64,000 nucleotides of DNA from Epilithonimonas xixisoli (GTDB lineage Bacteria; Bacteroidota; Bacteroidia; Flavobacteriales; Weeksellaceae): the NCBI RefSeq assembly GCF_004365655.1, contig NZ_SOEO01000001.1:1426001-1490000 (forward strand), written 5' to 3'. A program made the translations under genes and the position numbers. How positions within the stretch are numbered: the stretch's first letter is position 1; every line of letters begins with the position of its first letter. The notes beneath the pieces were generated by a model, which saw only the letters and a program-made list of their open reading frames with translations, searched no databases and was not told the DNA's origin. Positions 35,007 to 44,371 of the stretch are shown here, piece after piece.

Positions 35007-36233
35007 TTAGTTAATTACTGGACCTGCACCTGTACTACCTGCCGCACAAGGCAAAATCACCAGACATACATTCCCTATATTATTGGAAATATTGGCACTT
35101 GCGTTTGAGATATTACTTGCCGTATTTGTAAACGCTGCCGGATTACTGCCACAGCTAGCGTTCACTTGTCCAGGAGCACTGGTAACATTCACGGTAATAG
35201 TCGCTGTAGAACCAGCTGCCTGGTTATAACCGGATACTATAATAGACGTTCCGCCTCCAGGTGCTACAACCGATCCTCCTGTAAGCCCCGATACTACAAC
35301 ATTAGGCGTTGCAGCGATACGAAGACCACTAGGAAGAATATCTGTAAAAGCCAAACCTGTTTGCGCTGTGTTACCGGTAGAGGTATTGGTCAATGTAAAA
35401 GTATAAGTGGCAGTACCTCCTTGTCTGATACTGGAAGGAGAGACACTCTTGGTAAGTACACTTGGCACTGTTAGATAGAAATCATCATAGATATAATAAA
35501 CGGCTTGGTTATTAGCTAAGCTCGTAGTACCAGGTCTTAGTTGTCCAAAGGTAACAAATTGCTCAGTGCCGGTTGCTGTGTATTGAAGCGTTGCTTTTAC
35601 CCAATTATATCGAGATGTTGCGCCATATACATCTGTATTGGTATTAGGAATTAATACCCTGCCGACACCAAAATCATTTCTAATGGAAGTATAACGAGGT
35701 GAAGTATTTCCAACAGTATTTGCTAATGTTGGCGCGGCAGTAGAAAATACAGCACCCAGATAACCTTGCTCATCACTTGGCAGGTCATAAAAAGTAATCC
35801 CTGCAGGCTGGTTGAACCTAGCTGGTTGGCTACCAAACAAGTGCGCCACATAGAAAGACAAAGTATAAGTCGCACCAGCTGTTAATGTACCGGAAAGTGG
35901 CATTGTCATATATTCTTTATAATCTGTAGCATTGATAGAGCTTCCTTTCATTTCCAAGAATGTCCCTGCATAAGCAGTTCCACTTCTTGGCAATATTTTA
36001 TCCGAAAGGTTGAAGCTCCCTTGGGTGTTAAAATAATCCGGAGTTCCTGCAAATGAGCCCATTGGATTAATCCATCCTGTAGCTCTGCTTAATTGGGAAT
36101 AATTATCGGGAATTTGAGAATAGGTCTCATATCCCGGATTACTAATTCTATTCTGAGCATAGCTCAACATACTTGTCATTACAGCAATCGCCGTAATAAT
36201 TCTCTTGATGCTAAATGAAAACAGACGATGCAT
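35007..36233 (-). CDS. Secreted surface protein with jelly-roll and DUF11-type domains, 408 aa
   Basis: A signal peptide (AIAVMTSMLSYAQ) precedes a jelly-roll, carbohydrate-binding-like domain (about 30-250) that parallels the N-terminus of the 1666-residue protein: NPGYETYSQIP..ATGWINPMGSFAGTPDYF corresponds to NGNFESYTECP..ATGWVKAAAVATPDYS. A DUF11-like beta domain follows (LTKSVSPSSIRQGGTATYTF, then FTDILPSGLRI). There is no T9SS type A domain. It is third in surface operon 2. Confidence 0.75.
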   Translation of the reverse strand: MHRLFSFSIKRIITAIAVMTSMLSYAQNRISNPGYETYSQIPDNYSQLSRATGWINPMGSFAGTPDYFNTQGSFNLSDKILPRSGTAYAGTFLEMKGSSINATDYKEYMTMPLSGTLTAGATYTLSFYVAHLFGSQPARFNQPAGITFYDLPSDEQGYLGAVFSTAAPTLANTVGNTSPRYTSIRNDFGVGRVLIPNTNTDVYGATSRYNWVKATLQYTATGTEQFVTFGQLRPGTTSLANNQAVYYIYDDFYLTVPSVLTKSVSPSSIRQGGTATYTFTLTNTSTGNTAQTGLAFTDILPSGLRIAATPNVVVSGLTGGSVVAPGGGTSIIVSGYNQAAGSTATITVNVTSAPGQVNASCGSNPAAFTNTASNISNASANISNNIGNVCLVILPCAAGSTGAGPVIN

Positions 36234-36345
36234 AATATTATAAAATTTATTTATTATTAAAATTCCTTTTGATTTCGCCCAAATACAAGTTGTATGTCAC
36301 TCCGATTCAAAACTTAAAATTGGCATATTTGCGTATTTTGAATTA

Positions 36346-38760
36346 CTAAGATGTTTTTGAATTAAGAACCGGTGGTTCGGTTCCTGCAGGGCAAGCTCTC
36401 ACTCCAAAGTTATAGTTACTCAAGCTGGAAGTGACTACCGTCGCAGAGATGATACCATCTGGTGTTCCGTCTCCGGAGCCTGTGTTGTTATTCTTGTTCT
36501 CTCCTGTCGTTACCCATCCCGGGATGGTGTGATTGATAGGTGTTGTTGAGATATTAGACCCTATCGAATAAACATTAGATGAAAGATGCAATGTATAGTT
36601 TTGGTTAGTCCCAACATTGATGCTGTAAGCTCCGTTGGACGCTACTGCAACACTGTTTACAATGACACCACTACTGTTTACCAAATAAACATAACTTGTT
36701 CCTGCGGAGATTCCTGATTCTCTACTGTCAATTACTGTATTGGCATTAATATCGTTAAAAACAGTACCTGAAATCGTAGGACAAGCTGCAATCACAACAT
36801 CTACATCATCATAACCTGTACAAGTTCCTGTAGTAATAGTCCATCTTAGGGTATAAGTTCCTGGAAGTGTCATTCCAGTAACAGTCGTGTTATACAATGA
36901 AGCATTAGCAAATACCGGTGTAGCTCCAGAAGGGGCTGATACCACTGTCCACGCACCCGTTCCCGGTGTAGGATTGTTACCTGCCAATGTCACCGCGGTG
37001 TTACAGATTACATTCTGATCACTTCCTGCATTGGCATTGACTTGTGGCGATACAGTAATAGTAAATGTTCCTTCAAGCGATGTTCCGGAACAAGCATATT
37101 CTCTATCTAAAAATGGACCTACTCCTCCAGCATTAGGCACTGCTTTTATATTGAATGTATAAGCACCCGGAGTTGTTAGATTACCAATTACTGTAGAAGT
37201 ACTGGTAAGTGTTCTTAAATTGGCAGCCTCAAATGTAGGGATACCTGATCCTGCTGGTTTTGAAACCACTGTAAAATCGTATCGTCCACGGAAATCTTGA
37301 AAATAACTACTGTTAACCACACCTTGATAAACGGCGGGCAAAGGAACAGTTGCGGTTACGACTCCAGTCCCGGGATAACACACAACCATATTGTTTACAC
37401 TGACATTAGGACGCGCACCATCAGATATATGAATATAATATTCCTGAGAAAGTTGAGTTCCACAAGGTGTACTTGTCGCTAGATTAAATCTATAAGTTCC
37501 GACTCGCCATCCGCCTGCTGGAGGCGTAACAGTTGCACTTCTATCTCTTGTTCCATTACCTGCTGTCACAATACTGGGTGCTCCACCTGGAGGTATTATC
37601 CCATTTGGTATTACTGTTGTTACAAGTGTTGGAGAATCCGCAGCATTGATAGTGAACCTGAAAGTAATCGGCGTTGTGCTTCCTGCCATATTACATTGAA
37701 CTTCTCCACCAGTACTGCTGGCATAATAAGTTGTCATTTGCTTCGGTTCAGAAGCTACCGAAAAAAAAGGATAGCTCGGGAGAAGACCAGGATAAGTATA
37801 GGTAATAACAGGAGTTGTGTAAGTCCCTCCCGCTGCATTTGTAATTGTAAATGTAATTCTATAATCACCAGGTACAGTTACACCATTAAGCCATATGTTA
37901 CCATTATTAAAATTTCCATAAGTGATATTGCCACCAGATGGCTGGCTAATAACATTCATAGTTATGATAGTGTTATTATTTGTACTACCAGCAGCACCAT
38001 TAGTTGTTGATGAAAATATAGGGGACGTACTGGAAAACGGAAGATACTTCTGCTCTGTACTGTTCCAACATCTGGAATAGGTAGTTGGTACTACTATCTG
38101 CGGATTAGGAATAAAACGAACAATAGCTGTATCTTCATAATAACAATTCGGATTAGTAATTGAAGTGATTCTTAAAGTGACCACATATGCGGGATCCTCA
38201 TTGTGATCTGCTTTTTTTGTAAGAGTAAAACTCGTAGAAGCAGAAGTAGGAGATCCAAATGTCGCATTGGTATTAACAGTAGTTCCAAAATATTCTCTTC
38301 TCCAGATATTATAAGCACTCCATTGTGCTGTATATCCCGCAGGAACTACACCCGTTAAGTTGACAGTACCTACAGTAGCAAGAGTAGTCGTTTGATCTGC
38401 ACCTGCAGTAAAAGTAGAAGCATCTCCTGGTGCTGTAATGGTCACGTCTGAACTGGTAGGACCTGTATTACAAGTCTGAGAAATACGGAATACGTAATTC
38501 CCAGGATAGGTCAAACCGGTAACATTAGGCTTATAAGCATTGATATTACTAATGACAGGATCTGGTGCACCCGCAGGTTTGGACACCAAACTCCACGTAG
38601 GATTTCCTACTGCGTCACCACTTACGCTTCCATCCAGCGTATAAGTGGTTCCGCATATAGTGCCACTTGCACCTGCATTCACAGTACACTGTGCAGAAAT
38701 CGAGACAGATCCTGTTACCAGGAATATGAAGAATAAAATGTATGTTTTAAAAAATTTCAT
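36346..38760 (-). CDS. Secreted PKD/SdrD-like surface protein, 804 aa
   Basis: A signal peptide ends GSVSISAQ. PKD-like domains follow at the N-terminus (about 25-112) and near 600-690 (NAGSDQNVICNTAVTLAGNN), with long beta-rich stretches between. The last 140 residues start CPTISGTVFNDINANTVIDS, the signature of an SdrD B-like domain with a calcium-type DINAN loop. The end reads NFGVRACPAGTEPPVLN, with no T9SS domain. It is second in surface operon 2, 63 nt after the 840-residue gene. Confidence 0.75.
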   Translation of the reverse strand: MKFFKTYILFFIFLVTGSVSISAQCTVNAGASGTICGTTYTLDGSVSGDAVGNPTWSLVSKPAGAPDPVISNINAYKPNVTGLTYPGNYVFRISQTCNTGPTSSDVTITAPGDASTFTAGADQTTTLATVGTVNLTGVVPAGYTAQWSAYNIWRREYFGTTVNTNATFGSPTSASTSFTLTKKADHNEDPAYVVTLRITSITNPNCYYEDTAIVRFIPNPQIVVPTTYSRCWNSTEQKYLPFSSTSPIFSSTTNGAAGSTNNNTIITMNVISQPSGGNITYGNFNNGNIWLNGVTVPGDYRITFTITNAAGGTYTTPVITYTYPGLLPSYPFFSVASEPKQMTTYYASSTGGEVQCNMAGSTTPITFRFTINAADSPTLVTTVIPNGIIPPGGAPSIVTAGNGTRDRSATVTPPAGGWRVGTYRFNLATSTPCGTQLSQEYYIHISDGARPNVSVNNMVVCYPGTGVVTATVPLPAVYQGVVNSSYFQDFRGRYDFTVVSKPAGSGIPTFEAANLRTLTSTSTVIGNLTTPGAYTFNIKAVPNAGGVGPFLDREYACSGTSLEGTFTITVSPQVNANAGSDQNVICNTAVTLAGNNPTPGTGAWTVVSAPSGATPVFANASLYNTTVTGMTLPGTYTLRWTITTGTCTGYDDVDVVIAACPTISGTVFNDINANTVIDSRESGISAGTSYVYLVNSSGVIVNSVAVASNGAYSINVGTNQNYTLHLSSNVYSIGSNISTTPINHTIPGWVTTGENKNNNTGSGDGTPDGIISATVVTSSLSNYNFGVRACPAGTEPPVLNSKTS

Positions 38761-38823
38761 CGTGTGTAATTTTAATAATAAAAAATAAGCGGTTTATTTT
38801 CTTTTAACTAATCTATTGTTTGA

Positions 38824-41346
38824 TTAATCCGGGCAAGCTGGAGTGGTGAAACAATGCCAAGCCATAGCTGTATCTCCATCTTTCAAAGTGTAAATCTTCA
38901 AACACTTATTCGTGATATCATAAACCATCATTCCTTCTACAAAGTTGGCTGCGCTAATTCCCACTGGAACATCAGGTGTCAAAACATTGTTATCAGCATC
39001 CGAGAATGCTACACGGTTTGGTACAAAAGCTTTTGTTTTGGATTCCAAAGCAATGTGTCCACCTTTTCTTACCATTGGCCAGTTATCACCTTGCTCTACA
39101 CCAGCCCTTCCTAGAGAAGAAATCCCTACTTTGGTATCTAGAGTAGCTCCTCCAGTTGTTGCTCCTGGCTTGTAACAAGCACTGGAACATTCAGAATCTA
39201 TAGCTACCAATACTGGTGTACCAGCAGGAGAATAGCAATTGTTTAGCGAGTCATAGAAGAAAGGAAAATATATCCCTTCACCGACTGCATTAGGATTTAA
39301 TATTTTTCCTACGGGATTATTTTCCGGAAACCACTCCACCACTGATCCTGCTGGTGGCGTAGCTTGTGGAAGGCTTGTAAGATCTATCCTTGTATAGTTG
39401 CAACAAGTATTAGAAACCACTACTATTTTAGTACCCGGGCTATAGCAATTACTTGCCGTATTACGGTAGAATATCCAATAATTGGTAGGCGTGGTGGTTG
39501 CCATTACTATCCCACTACTAATCAAAGTAGAGGCAGATGGCGTTGCAGAAGTATGCCACTCTGCAACTGATCCTGACGGCGCTGTCCCAATATCAAATCG
39601 AGTATTCAAATTAACAGAAACCGGATCTGCAGCAGAACAGTTTTCTACGTTAACCAAGGCCGTTGGAGAAGTAGAAGTACATCCAGTGCTGTTCCCTACA
39701 ACAACATAATAATACATTGTACCCAGAGTATTAGTTGGTGGCGTATATATTTCCGTATTGGCTGCTGGAATCAGTGTCCCTCCTGTATTGCTATTGGAAG
39801 TATTACTATACCATTGGTAAGTCGTAAGCGGTCCATTGCCACCAGCAGTAATTGAAAGATCATACGGCGTACTGTTTAGCGTTATAGTCTGTGATGGAGG
39901 TCCTAATGTCAGAAAGCTTGGCGCTGAAGTGACAGTCATTGGCACTCTTGGAGATGAAGTTACAGAACCACAAGAATTTGATACTGTCACATAGTAATAT
40001 CTCGTAGAAAATGGATAATCTGTAGGAGGCGTATAGCTACTGGATGTTGCTCCAGAAACTGTGATAAGGATTCCCCCAGAAGCGGCTGTGCTATAATACC
40101 ATTGATACGACGTAGCATTAGTTGCAGTAACTGATAGTGCAGTAAACGTTCCATTTACACAGACATTTTGTGGTGTCGTGGGTTGCGCAGTAATAACAGG
40201 AGACGGTGTGACAGTAACTCCTCTAACATTAGAAGCTGTAGAGCACCCAGATGAATTTGTAATAACTGCATAGTAATAGGTTGTTCCTGGTGTATTGGAC
40301 GCAGGAGGAGTATAAGTTGAGGATGTTGCACCACTAATGGCTGTTCCTCCGGAGTTAGTGTTGGTTGTATTAGAGTACCATTGATAAGTTACGCCAGTTG
40401 CAGATACAGAGAGAGTGGTTGGTGTAACATTTTGGCATACAGTCTGTGTGCCTGCGGTTAAGTTAGTCGTGAAAGTGGGGCTATTTTCAACGGTTACGTC
40501 ATTGCCAGCTGGCATATAACAGTTGGAGCCCGAATTGTAATAATATGGGGTATAAGTTCCGCTGGATATTGCATTTTCAGTAACATCATTTGCACCCTGT
40601 AACCATCTCAAGCTTAACCCAGTAGGTGTAGAGCCCGTGACATTCGGTGTCAAAGCAGATCCTACTGTTCCAGAAAGATTAGAGATACAAACATTGGGTG
40701 TGCTATTTGGTATAGGGCTTAGAAATAGTCTGGGGTTATCCAAATATAAATCAGTACAAGAAGCACTCGTTCTCCATGCATAATACTTGACCGTATAAGT
40801 TCTACCCGGTTGCATTTTGTATCCATCGGGCGTACTATCTACGTTAAAATTGTTGATCAGAGTAGAATTGATTAATGTTGTCTCAACATTTGTTGAATTA
40901 TCTATAATGGCAATTCGCAAGTAATATGCTAGTCTATCTACAGCAGTAGCAGGAGTATTTAATACGCCATCATAAGCTGCAATTGATGCTGAGAATCTAG
41001 TTGGATATAAAATGGGAGAATTAGTTGCCGTTGTTATAGTATAACTGTAATATACACTTGCATTATAAGACGTTCCTATGCCTGTTTTTCTGAACAAAGT
41101 AGCATCCCCCATTCTAATTGAGCAGAATGTTTGATTGTAGGAATTGACAAAGGTTCCGCCTGATATATTTGAAACTGTAATAAATGGTGATAAATTGGTC
41201 GTTTGGAAATTCCTAAATCGATCTGACGCATTGTCAGCAAAGAATGTAATAGTTTGTGGATTATTGGAACATATTGTCTGCGAATATTGCAGGACGCCCG
41301 TAACCAAAAGCATAATTTGAAAGATTTTTTTAATAGATTTCATCAT
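38824..41346 (-). CDS. Secreted Ig-like repeat surface protein, 840 aa
   Basis: After a signal peptide (IMLLVTGVLQYSQ) comes a beta-rich N-terminal domain, then at least three Ig-like repeats of about 90 residues, each with a QWYSNT- or QWYYST-type core and a TPP..YYYxVxxNxxGC segment. Two Cys-rich modules follow, then a C-terminal domain of about 110 residues (KVGISSLGRAGVEQGDNWP to EGMMVYDITNKCLKIY), related to the 171-residue protein of the same operon. First gene of surface operon 2, divergent from regulator 4. Adhesion is likely. Confidence 0.75.
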   Translation of the reverse strand: MMKSIKKIFQIMLLVTGVLQYSQTICSNNPQTITFFADNASDRFRNFQTTNLSPFITVSNISGGTFVNSYNQTFCSIRMGDATLFRKTGIGTSYNASVYYSYTITTATNSPILYPTRFSASIAAYDGVLNTPATAVDRLAYYLRIAIIDNSTNVETTLINSTLINNFNVDSTPDGYKMQPGRTYTVKYYAWRTSASCTDLYLDNPRLFLSPIPNSTPNVCISNLSGTVGSALTPNVTGSTPTGLSLRWLQGANDVTENAISSGTYTPYYYNSGSNCYMPAGNDVTVENSPTFTTNLTAGTQTVCQNVTPTTLSVSATGVTYQWYSNTTNTNSGGTAISGATSSTYTPPASNTPGTTYYYAVITNSSGCSTASNVRGVTVTPSPVITAQPTTPQNVCVNGTFTALSVTATNATSYQWYYSTAASGGILITVSGATSSSYTPPTDYPFSTRYYYVTVSNSCGSVTSSPRVPMTVTSAPSFLTLGPPSQTITLNSTPYDLSITAGGNGPLTTYQWYSNTSNSNTGGTLIPAANTEIYTPPTNTLGTMYYYVVVGNSTGCTSTSPTALVNVENCSAADPVSVNLNTRFDIGTAPSGSVAEWHTSATPSASTLISSGIVMATTTPTNYWIFYRNTASNCYSPGTKIVVVSNTCCNYTRIDLTSLPQATPPAGSVVEWFPENNPVGKILNPNAVGEGIYFPFFYDSLNNCYSPAGTPVLVAIDSECSSACYKPGATTGGATLDTKVGISSLGRAGVEQGDNWPMVRKGGHIALESKTKAFVPNRVAFSDADNNVLTPDVPVGISAANFVEGMMVYDITNKCLKIYTLKDGDTAMAWHCFTTPACPD

Positions 41347-41932
41347 TAAGTGTGTTTAGATTATTATTCTCAATGCCAATCTAATTTGTGTCACAAGAGG
41401 TGGAATAGAGAGATAATTATTTCTCGAAAAAATAAGCTAACGCATAGCAATCACAAGCCAAGATGTGGATGTGATATGGGCAATTGATTATAGTATTGCA
41501 TCAATTGCTCTTTCAGAAAGAGAGTATAAATTCATCATGTAAGTGTGTTGTATTTGTTATGTGTTTTAAAATAGCACTACAAAAAGTGATATTTTCTGCG
41601 TGCAATAATAAGAGAACAATGAAAAAAGGACAATTAAATGATAGCAGAAATGCAGAAAAACAGCAATCAAAATTCTATAATTTTAGCCTATTTTAAAATC
41701 AGTATTTTACAAATAAAGACTACTGATTATTAATATTTTAAATTAATATACATACAGAATAATATCCGAATAAATGTTTCATTATATTCGCAAATAGGGA
41801 TTGGTATTTTTACTTTTGAAAAACTAAATTAAGTCCCTAAAACTAAATTTAATCTAAACAAAAAAACACAATTGAATATTTTCATCAATCTGTAGATGAT
41901 CCCTTATAAATATCTAAGAAAATCAAACCTTT
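41347..41932. other. Divergent regulatory region, surface operon 2 / TPR-AraC 4
   Basis: This 586-nt AT-rich region lies between the minus-strand surface operon and the plus-strand TPR-AraC gene. It contains a perfect 9-bp inverted repeat at 41480-41508, TAGGGATTG (41795-41803) and TTAAGTCCCTAA (41829-41840), the last two shared with the region at 26852-27311. The short reading frame at 41484-41696 shows no coding character. Confidence 0.55.
41480..41508. promoter_or_regulatory. Inverted repeat, candidate operator
   Basis: GCAATTGAT (41480-41488) and ATCAATTGC (41500-41508) are perfect complements separated by 11 nt, with centres 20 bp apart, as expected for a dimeric DNA-binding protein. 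A second short palindrome, CTCTTT-CAG-AAAGAG, abuts it at 41508-41522. Confidence 0.6.
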
Positions 41933-43606
41933 ATGTATAAAAAAAGATTGTTCTTTTTTTTGAGTTTTTTTATAATCTCTCAATCTGCTGACGCACAAGA
42001 ACTAAACCTAAATGAAAAAGCGGTATTAAGTAGTTATAACAAAAATTCTGATAACGTAAACCAAATAAAAAAACTATACCTCTACTCCAAGAAAAAAAAT
42101 TACAAACAAGGAACCTTAGCCGGACTGCTGGAATTACAAAAACATTATCTCGTAAGTGGCAACACTACTCTTTCTTTAAAATTCAGTTATGAAGCAGAGA
42201 AGCTGGCAAAAGAGATACAAAACAATGAGTCGCTGAGTTCCATATATCTCTACCGCGGACAAGCCTCTGCAAGATTGGATTTATACAAAGAGGCAAAAGA
42301 GAATCTACACAAATCCGTTGCTTATAGTCAAAAAATAACGGATAATGTTGAAAAGCAACTGCAACTAAGCACCATCTATGCAAATTTTGCAGGAATGTAT
42401 GAAGGTAATGAACATGATTCCATCTCACATTACCTTCAAAAAAGTCTTGAAGCTGTACAAAGCGCCCCAACAGAAAGATTAACCGATCTACAAAAAGACA
42501 ATTACTATAAGCTTCTAATGACTGCATATAGCAATATGGGAATGCTGTACACCTATATTGTTCAACCTGCAGATCTTGACAAAGCGGAGCCATACTTTCA
42601 GAAAGTACTAGAATTTTCTAAAACTGCACCCAAATATTTTGAAGCAAATGATCTCGAAACATATAAAGCTGTCGGAGTTTTCTACAGCAGAAAAAAAGAT
42701 TTCAAAAAAAGTATCGAATTTTTAGAAAAAGCAGTACAGATTGAAAAACACAAAAACAATCCCAGAATGCGTTTGCTCCTGTATAAAGAAATTAAGGATT
42801 CCTACGAATCTTTGAGCAACCTTCCTAAACAAAACGAATATCTGGAACTCTACTCCAGCCTAAATGACAGCATTAACAGAGCTGATAAAAAATCCATCAT
42901 AGAAGAATCCAGAGACACGATCAAAAAATCTGCAGAAACTACAAAATTGAATCAAAGCAGAGATTTGAAAAGCATCATTCTCATTGCATCCGCCTTAGTT
43001 CTTATTTTGGTTCTAGTCATTTGGATTGCTTTTTACAGAAGAAATCAGAAAATTAAAAAAAGCTACTCGACATTGATAGAAAAGCTGGAAAAGGAAAAAG
43101 ACAATCAAAAATCCAATTTCAACATTATCAATGACATTATTGAAGACATTGAAGAAACTGTAACAACAATTGATATTAATCCGACTGAATATCAAGACAA
43201 TAATAATGTCAATCCAAAAGTAGCAATCTCCAACGATACAGAAAGGAAAATTTTGAAAAAACTGAATGCCTTTGAAGATTCTAACAAATTCTTAAAAAAA
43301 GAGATCAGTTTATCCTCTATGTCTCATCAAATCAATACCAATCCGAGATATCTTTCGGATATTATCAGGACTCACAGAAATCAAAATTTCAACAGCTATA
43401 TCAACAGTCTGAGAATCAACTACATTGTCCAAAAACTTTACAACGAACCAAAATATAGAGAATATAAAATCAGCTATCTTGCGGAAGAATGTGGCTACAC
43501 GTCGTCTCAGGTTTTTGTAATTGCCTTCAAAAAAGAAACAGGTTTCACGCCTTCCTATTTTCTTGATAATCTTAAAAATGACCAATTAAATATTGCTAAT
43601 GTTTAG
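41933..43606 (+). CDS. Membrane-spanning TPR-AraC transcriptional regulator 4
   Basis: This 557-residue protein has a signal peptide (FFFLSFFIISQSADAQ), periplasmic TPR helices (for example LDKAEPYFQKVLEFSKTAP, then DFKKSIEFLEKAVQIEKHK), a membrane helix (about 345-367), and a cytoplasmic AraC domain from about residue 430 (LSSMSHQINTNPRYLSDIIR, then ISYLAEECGYTSSQVFVIAF). It is colinear with regulators 1-3 but clearly more distant in sequence. It is divergent from surface operon 2, mirroring regulator 1 and surface operon 1, which suggests local control of the adjacent operon. Confidence 0.85.
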   Translation: MYKKRLFFFLSFFIISQSADAQELNLNEKAVLSSYNKNSDNVNQIKKLYLYSKKKNYKQGTLAGLLELQKHYLVSGNTTLSLKFSYEAEKLAKEIQNNESLSSIYLYRGQASARLDLYKEAKENLHKSVAYSQKITDNVEKQLQLSTIYANFAGMYEGNEHDSISHYLQKSLEAVQSAPTERLTDLQKDNYYKLLMTAYSNMGMLYTYIVQPADLDKAEPYFQKVLEFSKTAPKYFEANDLETYKAVGVFYSRKKDFKKSIEFLEKAVQIEKHKNNPRMRLLLYKEIKDSYESLSNLPKQNEYLELYSSLNDSINRADKKSIIEESRDTIKKSAETTKLNQSRDLKSIILIASALVLILVLVIWIAFYRRNQKIKKSYSTLIEKLEKEKDNQKSNFNIINDIIEDIEETVTTIDINPTEYQDNNNVNPKVAISNDTERKILKKLNAFEDSNKFLKKEISLSSMSHQINTNPRYLSDIIRTHRNQNFNSYINSLRINYIVQKLYNEPKYREYKISYLAEECGYTSSQVFVIAFKKETGFTPSYFLDNLKNDQLNIANV

Positions 43607-43796
43607 ATATCAAATTCCAAAAGTTATTTTTGAAAAAGTTATGAATATGAAAAAATATCAAACTTATGAAAAACACCTGAAGCCAGCCGAGCAAAAAACA
43701 ATTTATCAGCCTTAAAATTAATTTTAGAAAAAAATTAAAACGACTTAGCACCATAAAAATAGGAATATTGCGGCTAAAAAATTAGTTTAAAATCCT

Positions 43797-43804
43797 TATT
43801 TTTG
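43797..43804 (+). promoter_or_regulatory. -7 box of idi
   Basis: TATTTTTG fits TAnnTTTG, only four nucleotides before the idi ATG. The transcript would be nearly leaderless, unless a different promoter is used. Confidence 0.4.
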
Positions 43805-43808
43805 TATT

Positions 43809-44318
43809 ATGGAAAAAGTGGTTTTGGTAAATCCAAATGACGAAGTTTTGGGACAAATGGAAAAAATGCAAGCTCACGAAAATGGGCTTTTGCATCGTGC
43901 ATTTTCCGTGTTTCTGTTCAATAACCAGGGCGAAATGCTTTTGCAAAAACGCGCAAGCGGAAAATACCATTCGCCAAACCAATGGACCAACGCTTGTTGC
44001 TCACATCCAAGACTCAATGAATCTTATCTTGATGCAGCCAAAAGACGCACAAAAGAAGAACTGGGAATCGATTGTGAGTTGACGGAAAAGTTCCATTTTA
44101 TTTATAAAGCAGACGTTGGAGACGGACTTTGGGAACACGAATTAGATTATGTTTTCACGGGAAATTTCTCGGGAGAATTTGATTTGAATGCAGAAGAAGT
44201 TTCAGAAATCCGTTATGTTTCTATCCCGAATCTTGAGAAGGAAATCAATGAAAATCCTGAGCATTTTACAGAATGGTTTAAAATCATCTGGGCGGAATAT
44301 CGCAATCAGTTGAATTAG
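43809..44318 (+). CDS. idi: Isopentenyl-diphosphate delta-isomerase (type 1)
   Basis: This 169-residue Nudix-fold enzyme interconverts isopentenyl and dimethylallyl diphosphate for isoprenoid synthesis. Visible are LHRAFSVFLFNNQGEMLLQK, the catalytic cysteine in WTNACCSHPR, the Nudix helix AAKRRTKEELGI and the metal-binding/catalytic Glu in WEHELDYVF. Length is normal for bacterial type 1 enzymes. No other isoprenoid genes are adjacent. Confidence 0.95.
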   Translation: MEKVVLVNPNDEVLGQMEKMQAHENGLLHRAFSVFLFNNQGEMLLQKRASGKYHSPNQWTNACCSHPRLNESYLDAAKRRTKEELGIDCELTEKFHFIYKADVGDGLWEHELDYVFTGNFSGEFDLNAEEVSEIRYVSIPNLEKEINENPEHFTEWFKIIWAEYRNQLN

Positions 44319-44371
44319 TTGATAAAAAACGAAAATAGTTATTTGTTCAATCAAATCTTGTAAAACACACA

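Noticed and set aside
41484-41696. Small plus-strand frame in the divergent region
   Set aside because: It overlaps the inverted repeat, starts with low-complexity sequence and resembles nothing known.
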